A stretch of DNA of 64,000 bases. Source: Streptomyces sp. NBC_00582. GTDB taxonomy: Bacteria; Actinomycetota; Actinomycetes; Streptomycetales; Streptomycetaceae. The stretch lies in the NCBI RefSeq assembly GCF_036345155.1, contig NZ_CP107772.1:2666001-2730000 (forward strand), in the 5' to 3' direction. Of the stretch, positions 42,363-49,938 are shown piece by piece (positions within the stretch are counted from its first letter, which is position 1; each line of letters begins with the position of its first letter). The translations under genes were made by a program, and so were the position numbers. The notes below the pieces were generated by a model. The model did not search any database. It was not told the origin of the DNA and saw nothing but the letters and a program-made list of their open reading frames with translations.

Positions 42363-43090
42363 TGCACCTCTCTGTTCTGTGGCACGCATTGAGGGGCCCT
42401 GGCGCCGTACTGGCACCAGGGCCCCGAAGGAACTACTACACCATCTGCCGGCCCTGATACTGCACCGGCCCTCTGTTTCCGCAGACCCGACCGAGACGCT
42501 GTCGGGGGCGCGGGGATCGCGGTTGCTCGACCGGAGACCACCTCACTATCGATGTCCTGCGGTACCCGGGTCCAAGACTTTCGCCCGGGCGATCCTGATG
42601 GCGCTCGGCTCCTCCGTTCTTCCCTCTTGATCACTACTCACTTACGGAAACTGCGAACTGCTGGTGGCCTCGAAAAGCGCCACTCTTCGGCAGCCAGCCC
42701 CGTCGCCCGTCCTGCGTCTGCTCTGGCTTGGAACCCCACTGCCGAACTTCCCGGTGCGCGCGCCCGCAGCCGACGCCTTCACCGAGGTACTGCTCACTGA
42801 CTTCACTGCTGGGTACTGCGAACCTTCACTTACTGGTACTGCAACTGCGGTACTGCTCATGGCGGCCCCTGATCACTGCGGGCCACCCGGTCCGGTCGTC
42901 AGTCCCGTCGCCGTCCTGCAACCGCTCTGGCTTCGGAACTCCACCACCGCACCGTCCTGCGAACTGCAACTGCGTACTGCTGCCCGGCAGTTCATCTCTG
43001 CCGGGCCTCTCTTGATCTCGGCTACGACAGAAACCTTAACCACATCGCCAGCCAATGTCTACTCCAGCGAGTACAGATTTCCGCGCGCGG
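42363..43090. other. Long noncoding leader/intergenic region with internal duplication
   Basis: Over 700 bp without a credible gene upstream of the merR-like gene. On the minus strand it is full of short repeats such as GCAGTACC and CAGTTGCAG. A block of about 38 bp (plus strand 42701-42738, CTCTGGCTTGGAACCCCA at its end) returns at 42905-42943 with few changes, so the region contains a tandem duplication with a period of about 205 bp. It looks like a long 5' UTR or a small-RNA locus. Confidence 0.45.
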
Positions 43091-43600
43091 AAAGGTGACG
43101 TACTCTGCCTCGACCAGTCCCCATGGATGGTTCAAGCAGCCGCGAGGCTCTGGCCGGCGCTCACAGTGACCCACCACCGCGTGGCATGTCGGGTTGGGCG
43201 TGACGTCGCCGCCTGCGCCGCGGCTGCCGTCGGCGGCACCGGCCGACACTACGTCTAGTGAGGACCCACCGACCGGCACGGACGTTTCCAGCCGTGACGC
43301 CCCCAGGTCGGCCGTTGACGAGCGTGGCCAAAGGCCCTGCGCCGCCTTCGACGATCCCGGGATGATCGAGCAGCTGACGGCGAACCAGCACGGCCCCTGA
43401 CTCGAGTAGTTCGCGGGCTGCGGAGACACGGGCTCACGGCAGCGGGTGCCGTCATTTGTCGGCTGTGGCCCTCCGCCCCGTTCAGGCAAGCACTGGGGCT
43501 CTGCGGGGTTGGCAGGTGGAGGGCGGGGCACAGGGGTCGGGTACCCAGGGCAGGAGGCATGGACGATTCAGAGATCAGGGTGACCCTGATGATCACGATG
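43091..43600. other. Intergenic, nothing recognised
   Basis: No gene, RNA or repeat that I can support. It leads into a degraded ATPase gene on the right. Confidence 0.45.
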
Positions 43601-43601
43601 A

Positions 43602-43907
43602 TTGCCGGCACCGCAGCCGACCGTGGCTCCTGACGCGGCGGACACTGTGGTCCTGGTCGTCTCCGAGCTCGTCACCAATGCCCTGCGCCACGGTGGGGGC
43701 CGCTGCACACTGGAACCGACTGCGCACCCCGACACCATCAGGTCGCCGTTCACGATCCCAGCCGGCATGTGCCGCGCATGCGCACCCCTGACCTGAACGG
43801 CGGTACCGGGGCTTCGGCTGGCCCATGGTCACCGCCTCGCCCACGCCACGGCGCCCACCCGCCGGGCCTCCGGCGGCAAGACCGTGAGCGCCCTCGTTGC
43901 CCAGTAG
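43602..43907 (+). pseudogene. Anti-sigma-type ATP-binding protein (HATPase), frameshifted fragment
   Basis: VVLVVSELVTNALRHGGGR (N-box of SpoIIAB/RsbW-like kinases) is followed, after a frame change near 43740, by VAVHDPSR, then RTPDLNGGTG and, after another change, FGWPMVTRLAHAT, ending GGKTVSALVAQ and a stop at 43905-43907. The order is that of the small Streptomyces ATP-binding regulators that pair with STAS proteins. The N-terminus is absent. Non-functional. Confidence 0.7.
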
Positions 43908-44245
43908 CGTCACCGCTCAAGCAGCCGGATGGCCGACGAACATGGTCCGCCTCATACCGCAGCCCGACGAGTTGCCGGGTGACGTTGCCGCCCTGTTGGA
44001 GTCCGGCCAGAGCCACCAGAAGTCCCTGGCCGCGGCCACCGGTGGCGCTGCCGTCACCGGTCGGCCGACTGCCGAAGCGCTGTGGAGGCAGAGGGTGTCG
44101 GCTGTGCTGGGGGATTGCGCTCACTTGGGCGAATTCGCCCGCCGTCTTCGACGCCCCCGTGAAGGAGGACGGGCCGCCCACGCGTCTGCAGTTCCCTGTC
44201 GCCCGGATCCTGCAGGGCAACGGTGACGGGAACCCGCTGCACAGG

Positions 44246-44279
44246 TGTGGGCCCGACCGGCGTACGGGTCGGGTCCACA
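44246..44279 (-). terminator. Hairpin terminator after the SCO5918-family gene
   Basis: The arms TGTGGGCCCGACC and GGTCGGGTCCACA form a 13-bp stem with one G-U pair and an 8-nt loop, starting 37 bp after the stop at 44317. Confidence 0.6.
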
Positions 44280-44316
44280 TTGCTGCTCAGATGTCGGCTC
44301 GTGTCTGTTTACCCGA

Positions 44317-44625
44317 TCAGGCATTGACGGGGGTGCCGAGCATCGCGGAAGCGTGCTGCATCGGGCTGAGAATGCCCAGGGGCGCTGCCTTGGGAACGAC
44401 GCGGCAGGTGAAGCCGAGCTGAGCCATGGCCCGCAGGACTTCGGCGGCGCTGAAGTCACGGCGGTCCTGGCGCGTGATGACCTGGCCGACCTGCTTGACG
44501 GGGTAGTGGCGGCGGCCGATGATCACCGATTGGCCGGTGACCGGTTCGGGCTTGATGCCCTTCATCGATTCCAGCACGCCGGCCTTGGTGAGCTCGAAGG
44601 GGAAGCGGGCGATGACGCAGCGCAT
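44317..44625 (-). CDS. SCO5918-family small protein
   Basis: The product has 102 residues beginning MRCVIARFPFELTKAGVLES, then KPEPVTGQSVIIGRRHYPVK, QVITRQDRRDFSAAEVLRAM and LGFTCR. I recall this as the SCO5918-type family of small Streptomyces proteins near cold-shock and DEAD-box helicase genes; no biochemical role is known to me. The start is preceded by GAGG. Directly upstream lies a transposase fragment, so its natural promoter may be replaced. Confidence 0.72.
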   Translation of the reverse strand: MRCVIARFPFELTKAGVLESMKGIKPEPVTGQSVIIGRRHYPVKQVGQVITRQDRRDFSAAEVLRAMAQLGFTCRVVPKAAPLGILSPMQHASAMLGTPVNA

Positions 44626-44631
44626 GTGGCC

Positions 44632-44733
44632 TCACATCTTCGAGATGCCCAGATGCCGTGCGATCGCTCTGATCGGCATCTGCTCGGCCCGGTGCAGCCG
44701 GCGGATCTCTGCCCAGTCCTCCACGAGGATCAC
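44632..44733 (-). pseudogene. IS21-type IstA, N-terminal fragment
   Basis: 33 codons read VEDWAEIRRLHRAEQMPIRA and IARHLGISK, the N-terminal helix-turn-helix of IS21-family IstA, then hit a stop. The rest of the transposase and IstB are missing. The sequence at about 44787-44810 (GGGTCACTTTTGATCCGCCG) looks like an end of such an element. The stop lies 6 bp before the SCO5918-family start. Confidence 0.65.
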
Positions 44734-45000
44734 CTTCCCTCCTGACCTTGATCACCAAGGCCAGAGTCAGACGAAGATCACCAAGTGGGTCACTTTTGAT
44801 CCGCCGTCAGAGGGTCAGCATTCGACCGTCGCCGAGAGGCTGCACCGTGTAAGCGGATTGCCTCCTCGCGGCAGATCCGCGATTCCGTGAGCACGGTGGC
44901 TGAGGCGGCCCACGGTGTCGGTACAGCCCAGTGCGTTGACGCCTTCTGCGACCACGGTGCCCTGTTCGCCGAGAGCCAGGTCCGACCCGGCACACACGCA

Positions 45001-45030
45001 GTGAAGGCCCGGTGGATACCGGGCCTTCAC
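45001..45030 (-). terminator. Hairpin terminator behind tRNA-fMet
   Basis: GTGAAGGCCCGGT, loop GGAT, ACCGGGCCTTCAC: a perfect 13-bp stem, 8 bp after the tRNA 3' end on the minus strand. Confidence 0.8.
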
Positions 45031-45037
45031 GTTGGAG

Positions 45038-45111
45038 TAGCGGGGACAGGATTTGAACCTGCGACCTCTGGGTTATGAGCCCAGCGAGCTACCGAGCTGC
45101 TCCACCCCGCG
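45038..45111 (-). tRNA. tRNA-fMet (initiator, CAT anticodon)
   Basis: A 74-nt cloverleaf without encoded CCA. The acceptor arm has CGCGGGG against CCCCGC with position 1 unpaired to 72, the D arm has AGCTCGGTAGCT, the anticodon loop is CTCATAA and the T arm has GGTTCAAATCC. The mismatched first pair and three G-C pairs at the base of the anticodon loop (GGG/CCC) mark an initiator rather than elongator tRNA. Confidence 0.93.
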
Positions 45112-45889
45112 TCGGTACGGTGAACTGTACGGCACCGATCGGAATCGGCCCAATCGACTTTCGCCTGCGCTCGAGGGGCCCGATCACTCATGATCGACCG
45201 ACATGGCCACTGCTCACCCGGTCTGGATCTGGATCGTGGGTTCGGGTGCCGCTGGAGTACGGGCGCACCTGGAGAAGTCTCCACGAACTCGTGCATGCGC
45301 CCTTCCGTGAAAAGCCCCCGCTGTCACAGACGAACAGGCTCACCGTGCCGGCCGAGGCGGCCGGTGGATGGAACACCGGCAGGTCATCAATGGGATCTTC
45401 GTCTGCATGCGGACCGGTCTCCTTTGGGGACCCGCCGGGGAGGTTCGTAAAGGGGCAGACCTGTTACGACCAGCACCGGCATTCGTCCGCGGCCGGCGCT
45501 TGGGAACGTCGGTGTCAGTCAGCTCCCGTACGCGCTGGACCGGAGGGCTGAATGCCGCGTGCCTCCGCCGTGCCGCCGCTCGCAAGGACCTGTCGGCGCA
45601 CGTATTGCAGTAGATTCACGCTCGCACAGCAGTACGCCCTGCACGACGCTGCCGCAGGGAGCGAGCGGTGGCAGCCGAGGTGGCCGTGATGGTGAACGCC
45701 GGCGAGGCTGCGGTAGCCGCGTTATCGCTGTCGTGGGTCGAACCGCCGCAGCCCGCCTCCGTCCGGCACTGCCCCGTCACCTGCCCGGCGCCGTCATACC
45801 GGCAGTTCCGCACACTGTTCCTGCCAATGGCTCGTTGGGACACGCGAGACACCGATCGGCTCTGGCCCGCTGACCACTGCGGCAGACGG
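45112..45889. other. Intergenic, nothing recognised
   Basis: About 780 bp between tRNA-fMet and the second csp gene. The frames on both strands lack family signal. I see no repeats. Confidence 0.5.
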
Positions 45890-45929
45890 TAAGGGCCCGG
45901 CGTCCCGAAGCCGGGATGCCGGGCCCTTA
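45890..45929 (-). terminator. Hairpin terminator behind the second csp gene
   Basis: 18-bp arms (TAAGGGCCCGGCGTCCCG and its near-perfect complement, one G-U pair) around loop AAGC, 13 bp after the csp stop. Confidence 0.85.
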
Positions 45930-45942
45930 CCGGGGCACGCGA

Positions 45943-46146
45943 TCAGGCGGGGCGGATGTTCTCAGCCTGCGGACCCTTCTGGCCCTGCGTGACGTCGAAC
46001 TCGACCTTCTGACCCTCCTGCAGCTCGCGGTAGCCCTGGCTGGCGATGTTGGAGTAGTGGGCGAAGACGTCGGGGCCGCCGCCCTCCTGCTCGATGAAGC
46101 CGAAGCCCTTCTCGCTGTTGAACCACTTCACAGTGCCCTTGGCCAT
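45943..46146 (-). CDS. Cold-shock protein (CspA family), second
   Basis: The product has 67 residues: [15 protein letters not shown] and DVFAHYSNI are the RNA-binding motifs. The ribosome site AAGGAG is well placed. It is a paralogue of the protein at 41578-41781, with the same C-terminal segment [13 protein letters not shown]. This copy has the stronger terminator and a leader with a perfect 10-bp hairpin. Confidence 0.95.
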   Translation of the reverse strand: MAKGTVKWFNSEKGFGFIEQEGGGPDVFAHYSNIASQGYRELQEGQKVEFDVTQGQKGPQAENIRPA

Positions 46147-46297
46147 GACTGTCTCCTTCGAGGGTAAACCGGGCACGCACCCTGCGCGCCGGGAGGTGAT
46201 CGCCCTGGTCCGGAGAGGCGCTGAACAGCAAGAACGCCCGTGATGGCGATCACGGGCGAACAGAACTTCGGAACCACGACTGCTGATCACAACGCTA
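46147..46297 (-). promoter_or_regulatory. Promoter and structured 5' leader of the second csp gene
   Basis: The -10-like TAGCGT (plus strand 46292-46297) and the following GTCGTGGTTC block match the first csp leader. A perfect 10-bp hairpin (46235-46258, CGCCCGTGAT / ATCACGGGCG) comes next, then GATCACCTCC (plus strand 46192-46203), again the 16S anti-Shine-Dalgarno sequence. The arrangement equals that of the first leader, although the spacers differ. Confidence 0.6.
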
Positions 46298-46702
46298 TAA
46301 CGGCATGACGGATGCCGCCAGCGAAAACGGGCCAGCATCAAGGCGCCATCTGTCTGCCCGGCGAAGGAAGCTGACTCGGGGCCCTCTCAGCCCACTTGCT
46401 CCTGAGCGCCGAGGGCACCCGAGTCTCGACTACAGCGAGTGCACCGGTGCCGAGGCCCGCGCCGGGAGGCAGCGAACGCCGGAAAACACGACAGGGTGCA
46501 CGCGATCTTCTCCAGCACCGGGCGAACGGTTCAGCTACGGAAAGTGGTACCGCTTCCACCACTCCCTGTCCCCCGGTCGCCGACGTGATCCGATCGTGCC
46601 GATGCACCCACTGCGGGTGCCCCGCTCCGCCGGGAAAAGGAGATCGCACAGGCAATGGATCACCTGTCCCGCTCTCCGGGTACCGTCGCGAACTCGCGGC
46701 CT
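46298..46702. other. Intergenic, nothing recognised
   Basis: About 400 bp between the csp promoter and the IS3 element. No coding signal is seen. Confidence 0.5.
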
Positions 46703-46741
46703 GAGCTTGTTCCGCTTTGACGGACACCATCGGTGTGGTGG

Positions 46742-47614
46742 TCAGGCTGCGAGTGCGGTCTCGTATTCGGCGGGACTGAGGTAGCCGAGGCTGCTGTGCA
46801 GACGGTGCAAGTTGTACCAGCCCTCGATGAAATCGAAGATCGCGGTGCGGGCGGCGGCCCGGCTGGGCCAGGCGGTGGCGCCGAGCAACTCGCGCTTGAT
46901 GGTGGCGAAGAACGACTCGGCGAGTGCGTTGTCCCAGCACTGTCCGGTGCGGCCGACCGACAGGCGCACCCCCAACTGGTCTGCCAGCGCGGCGAATTGC
47001 TGGCTGGTGTACTGGCAGCCGCGATCCGAGTGGAAGATCACCGGCCGGGTGGGGCGGCGCTTCCGACAGGCGGCCGTGAGGGCATCGGCGACCAGATCGG
47101 TCCGCAGGTGGTCGGCCGTCGCCCAGCCGACCACGCGACGGGAGGCGATGTCGATGACGGTGGCCAGATAGAGCCAGCCCTCCTCCGTGGCGATGTAGGT
47201 GATGTCGCCGCACCAGCGGGCATCCAGGCCGGCGGGGTCGGGCTGGAAGTCCCGGACGACGAGATCGGGCCGCAGCGCAGCTCGTGGATCAGGGATCGTC
47301 GTCAGGTGCCGTCGTCTTCGGTGTCGGCCCTGCAGGCCGGCAGCCCGCATCAGCCGCGCGACACGTCGGCGGCCGCATCCGGCGCCTGCCCGCTTGAGCA
47401 CGGCATGGACACGCGGGACGCCGTAGGTTCCCCGCGATCGCGTGTGGACGTCGGCGATCTGTTCCGCCAGCTCGGCGTCACGGACCGCGCGGGGACCAGG
47501 CTTGGCAGCGCGGCGGGCATAGAAGGCGGTCCGGGAGACCTTCAGCAGCTCACACGCTCGTTTGACGCTGTGACCTGCACGCTTCTCCGCCTCGATGAAC
47601 GGGTGCACCGTCAC
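46742..47614 (-). CDS. IS3-family transposase OrfB (DDE catalytic subunit)
   Basis: The product has 290 residues. The HTH_21-like N-terminus (GTYGVPRVHAVLKR) is followed by the rve integrase core with the DDE triad: Asp in WCGDITYI, Asp in HSDRGCQY and Glu in NALAESFFATIKRE, ending with the typical HSSLGYLSPAEYE. In IS3 elements OrfB is usually made as an OrfAB fusion by -1 frameshifting; here a GTG start overlapping the orfA stop is available. The gene is full-length. Confidence 0.95.
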   Translation of the reverse strand: MTVHPFIEAEKRAGHSVKRACELLKVSRTAFYARRAAKPGPRAVRDAELAEQIADVHTRSRGTYGVPRVHAVLKRAGAGCGRRRVARLMRAAGLQGRHRRRRHLTTIPDPRAALRPDLVVRDFQPDPAGLDARWCGDITYIATEEGWLYLATVIDIASRRVVGWATADHLRTDLVADALTAACRKRRPTRPVIFHSDRGCQYTSQQFAALADQLGVRLSVGRTGQCWDNALAESFFATIKRELLGATAWPSRAAARTAIFDFIEGWYNLHRLHSSLGYLSPAEYETALAA

Positions 47615-47919
47615 CGGGTCTCCTTCGCGAAGAAAGCCGTGGCCCGCTTGAGGATGTCGACGTCCTCACGCAGACGGCGGTTCTCCCGCCGCAGTGCGGC
47701 CAGTTCCTCGCGTTCGCTGCTGGTCAGACCGTCCCGCTCGCCTGCATCGACCTCGGCCTGCTTCACCCAGTCACGCACCGCGGTCTCGGTCAGATCGAAG
47801 TCCTTGGCGATCTGACCGACCGAGCGGTCACCGCGTCGGCACAGCTCGACGATCTCCGCCTTGAACTCCGGCGTGAACGAGCGACGAGGGCGAGGCTTCT
47901 TCTTCCCCATGCTCTCCAT
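47611..47919 (-). CDS. IS3-family transposase OrfA (HTH subunit)
   Basis: About 102 residues from MESMGKKKPR; the frame is open a little further up, to 47967, but the ribosome-site-like GGGAGGA points to this start. It has the HTH_Tnp_1 pattern FTPEFKAEIVELC, IAKDFDLTETAVRDWVKQ, and a leucine-rich coiled helix (SSEREELAALRRENRRLRED) for dimerisation with OrfB. Confidence 0.92.
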   Translation of the reverse strand: MESMGKKKPRPRRSFTPEFKAEIVELCRRGDRSVGQIAKDFDLTETAVRDWVKQAEVDAGERDGLTSSEREELAALRRENRRLREDVDILKRATAFFAKETR

Positions 47920-47982
47920 GATGGACATCCTCCCGGGGCTGAACCCCTGATCTCGGATGTCCGTCAAAGCGCATCAAGCCCA

Positions 47983-48466
47983 GCCCCGCGGGAGGACCGG
48001 GTGACATGGCGGCGGTGCACCCCGCTCAGACGTAGCACCAGATCGGACAGCGTCCACTCGGGGCAGGTCGGCACTGCACGTCGTGGCTGGGCACGAAGGC
48101 GACCGCTGCCGGGAACGCGACCGAATGTGTGTCGATCAGCCGCAGCAGTACGGGGAACGCCACGCGGATGCCTACCGTCACCCCGGACAACCGCAGTCGA
48201 TTTTCACAGCGGTACAGGGGAACGCAAGGCGCGCAACACCGGCCGTGCACCCTCGGACAAGACAGTGCCCTCATCCCGGAATTCCAGTTCGGCGGCGCCA
48301 CCAACCCGAACCAACCGCATCTGGGTCATTCGCCCAGGCCAGTCCGCCGGCTACGCCCCGCCCGCGACGCGCGCACGGGCATGCGCACGTCGCGGGCCAC
48401 TGCACGGGACGCGCGAGTGGATAGCGCGAGTGCCGGTGAAGCGGTCAGATCGCGGGACTCATCGAC
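47983..48466. other. Intergenic, nothing recognised
   Basis: About 480 bp between the IS3 end and the DUF5302 gene. No family signal is visible in any frame. Confidence 0.5.
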
Positions 48467-48709
48467 TCAGCCGCCGCTCTTGCGCCTGAACGACCGCTGG
48501 CTCGCAGCCGGGCCGTGCGCCGAACGCACCTTCGACGCATCGGACTTGGCGGCAACATCAGCGGCGTCCGCCTGCGCACCGTGCTTGCGCGCCAGGGCTT
48601 CACGGAACTTCCGCTTGAGGTTGTAGTTGCCGTCGATGTCCGGCGCCAGAGGGGACGTCTCCGGGGCAGCCGGCTCCGAACCTTCCGTAGGTACGGGCTC
48701 TGCGGTCAT
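48467..48709 (-). CDS. DUF5302-family small protein
   Basis: The product has 80 residues from an ATG with the strong ribosome site AGGAGGT. The hallmark is LKRKFREALARKHG and the end GPAASQRSFRRKSGG, preceded by a Pro/Glu-rich disordered segment. The function of DUF5302 is unknown; it is a small basic actinobacterial protein, possibly nucleic-acid binding. It stands alone here. Confidence 0.88.
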   Translation of the reverse strand: MTAEPVPTEGSEPAAPETSPLAPDIDGNYNLKRKFREALARKHGAQADAADVAAKSDASKVRSAHGPAASQRSFRRKSGG

Positions 48710-48781
48710 GGTGACCTCCTGGGTTCGGGGATGGGCGAGCACAGCTTGTCATGCCGAGCGCAGTGCGAGGCCCCGACAACG

Positions 48782-49317
48782 TCATCCTGCTCCGTTTCGG
48801 CGGGTATCCCTCTCGCGGCCAAAGGCGTTGACTTCGTAGGTGAGGCGCACAGGACGGCTTCGGGTCGGGCCGAGGGTTGTCGATCCCGTGGCCAGGCTGC
48901 CAGGGCGACGGCTCTCAGCCGTTGCGATGCACGAGGGCGGTCCTGCGGGCCTCGGCGAGCTTGCGGGCCTCGCCCGCCTTTCGGAACCTGCCGCCGGCGC
49001 CGCGGGAGGGCCCTTGCTGGTGCCGAGGCCGCGGAAGGGTGCATTGCTGTTCTTGGGCCGGGGGACGGCGGGCCCGCCGTCGAGCGGGATCCCGGAGGGA
49101 GTCTTGGCGCCGGTGATCCGGCTCAGCTCCGCCTCGCCCGAGCACACCGTGGTGACGGTCGGCTCGATGCCGGCCCCGGCCATCATGCGGCTCGTCTCGC
49201 GGCGCTGGCCCGCCAGCACGAGCGTGACCACGCTGCCGGACTCACCGGCGCGGGCGGTGTGGCCCGCCCCGTGCACATAGTCCTGTCGCAGCTTCCGCGA
49301 CCATGAACAGCCTGCGG
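48782..49317 (-). pseudogene. DEAD-box RNA helicase, C-terminal remnant
   Basis: Only the last ~175 codons remain. The segment DYVHGAGHTARAGESGSVVTL corresponds to motif VI of DEAD-box helicases, normally HRxGRTARAG, but both arginines are changed (HGAGH), which would abolish ATP hydrolysis. It continues with SGEAELSRITGA and FRGLGTSKG, the usual tail of the Streptomyces cold-shock helicase, then runs off in altered sequence. The N-terminal two-thirds are missing. It belonged with the csp and SCO5918-type genes. Confidence 0.75.
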
Positions 49318-49938
49318 ACGAGAAGCCCGTGCGCCCCTCGGCGGGGGCAGGCATCGCCTCAGACGCCTCCCGGAGCGTTCGACTATGCAGGGGCGAAGGT
49401 TATGACTGTTGGTCGCCAAGGGCCCGGGCCGGATTTGCCGAGCACTCGAGGCGGAGGGCGCAGGGAGGAGAACCCGGGGGCAGCGGTGCCGACGCCGGAG
49501 CTGCAGCACACCCGCCCGGAAGCCCCCGCCGACGGCGCCTGTAGGAGCTTGCCGTCGAACGCAGCTCTCACCGGCGCTCTCACACGTCTGTCACCAACTA
49601 CGTCGACACCCCCGGACCGCAGTGCCTGACCTGCTGTTACGCACCCGCCCTGGACTGACGTGGACGCCCGAAGACGGTCTCTACAACCTGTGCCAGGTGG
49701 TGCCCAGAGAGGGCCCCAGGATCAGGACCGGGGCGTCTTCCGGCCCGTCAAAGCGGTATTGAAGGGTGCTGGACGTACTCTCACTCACCCGACTCACGCT
49801 CCCACATCCCACGACGTCTCACGCACCTGGGTCGGAACCCCGTGCAACCCGTCCCGCTTTGTGGCAACCTCGGGCGGCCCGGTGCGCCTGCATCGTACGG
49901 ACGGTGCGCTCGTCGCCGCTTCGCGCGGGCGCCGTCGG
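49318..49938. other. Intergenic, nothing recognised
   Basis: About 620 bp that separates the decayed region from conserved chromosome. No gene, RNA or repeat is supported. Confidence 0.5.

Larger units (their letters stand above)
46703..47982 (-). mobile_element. IS3-family insertion sequence, intact
   Basis: About 1.28 kb bounded by 27-bp terminal inverted repeats (46703-46729 and 47956-47982) that match at 23 of 27 positions and share the core CGCTTTGACGGACA. It carries orfA and orfB with a GTGA overlap, both open. I could not define a target-site duplication. It lies between the second csp gene and the DUF5302 gene. Confidence 0.88.

Noticed and set aside
43942..44226. Possible 94-codon plus-strand gene (MVRLIPQPDELPGDV...)
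   Set aside because: No family signal, weak ribosome site and location among pseudogenes; could be real but not supportable.
45027..45296. Minus-strand frame ending HNPEVAGSNPVPATPT
   Set aside because: This is translation through the initiator tRNA gene, a well-known false ORF.
48001..48460. Frames on both strands between IS3 and DUF5302
   Set aside because: No motifs, no start with ribosome site, inconsistent composition.
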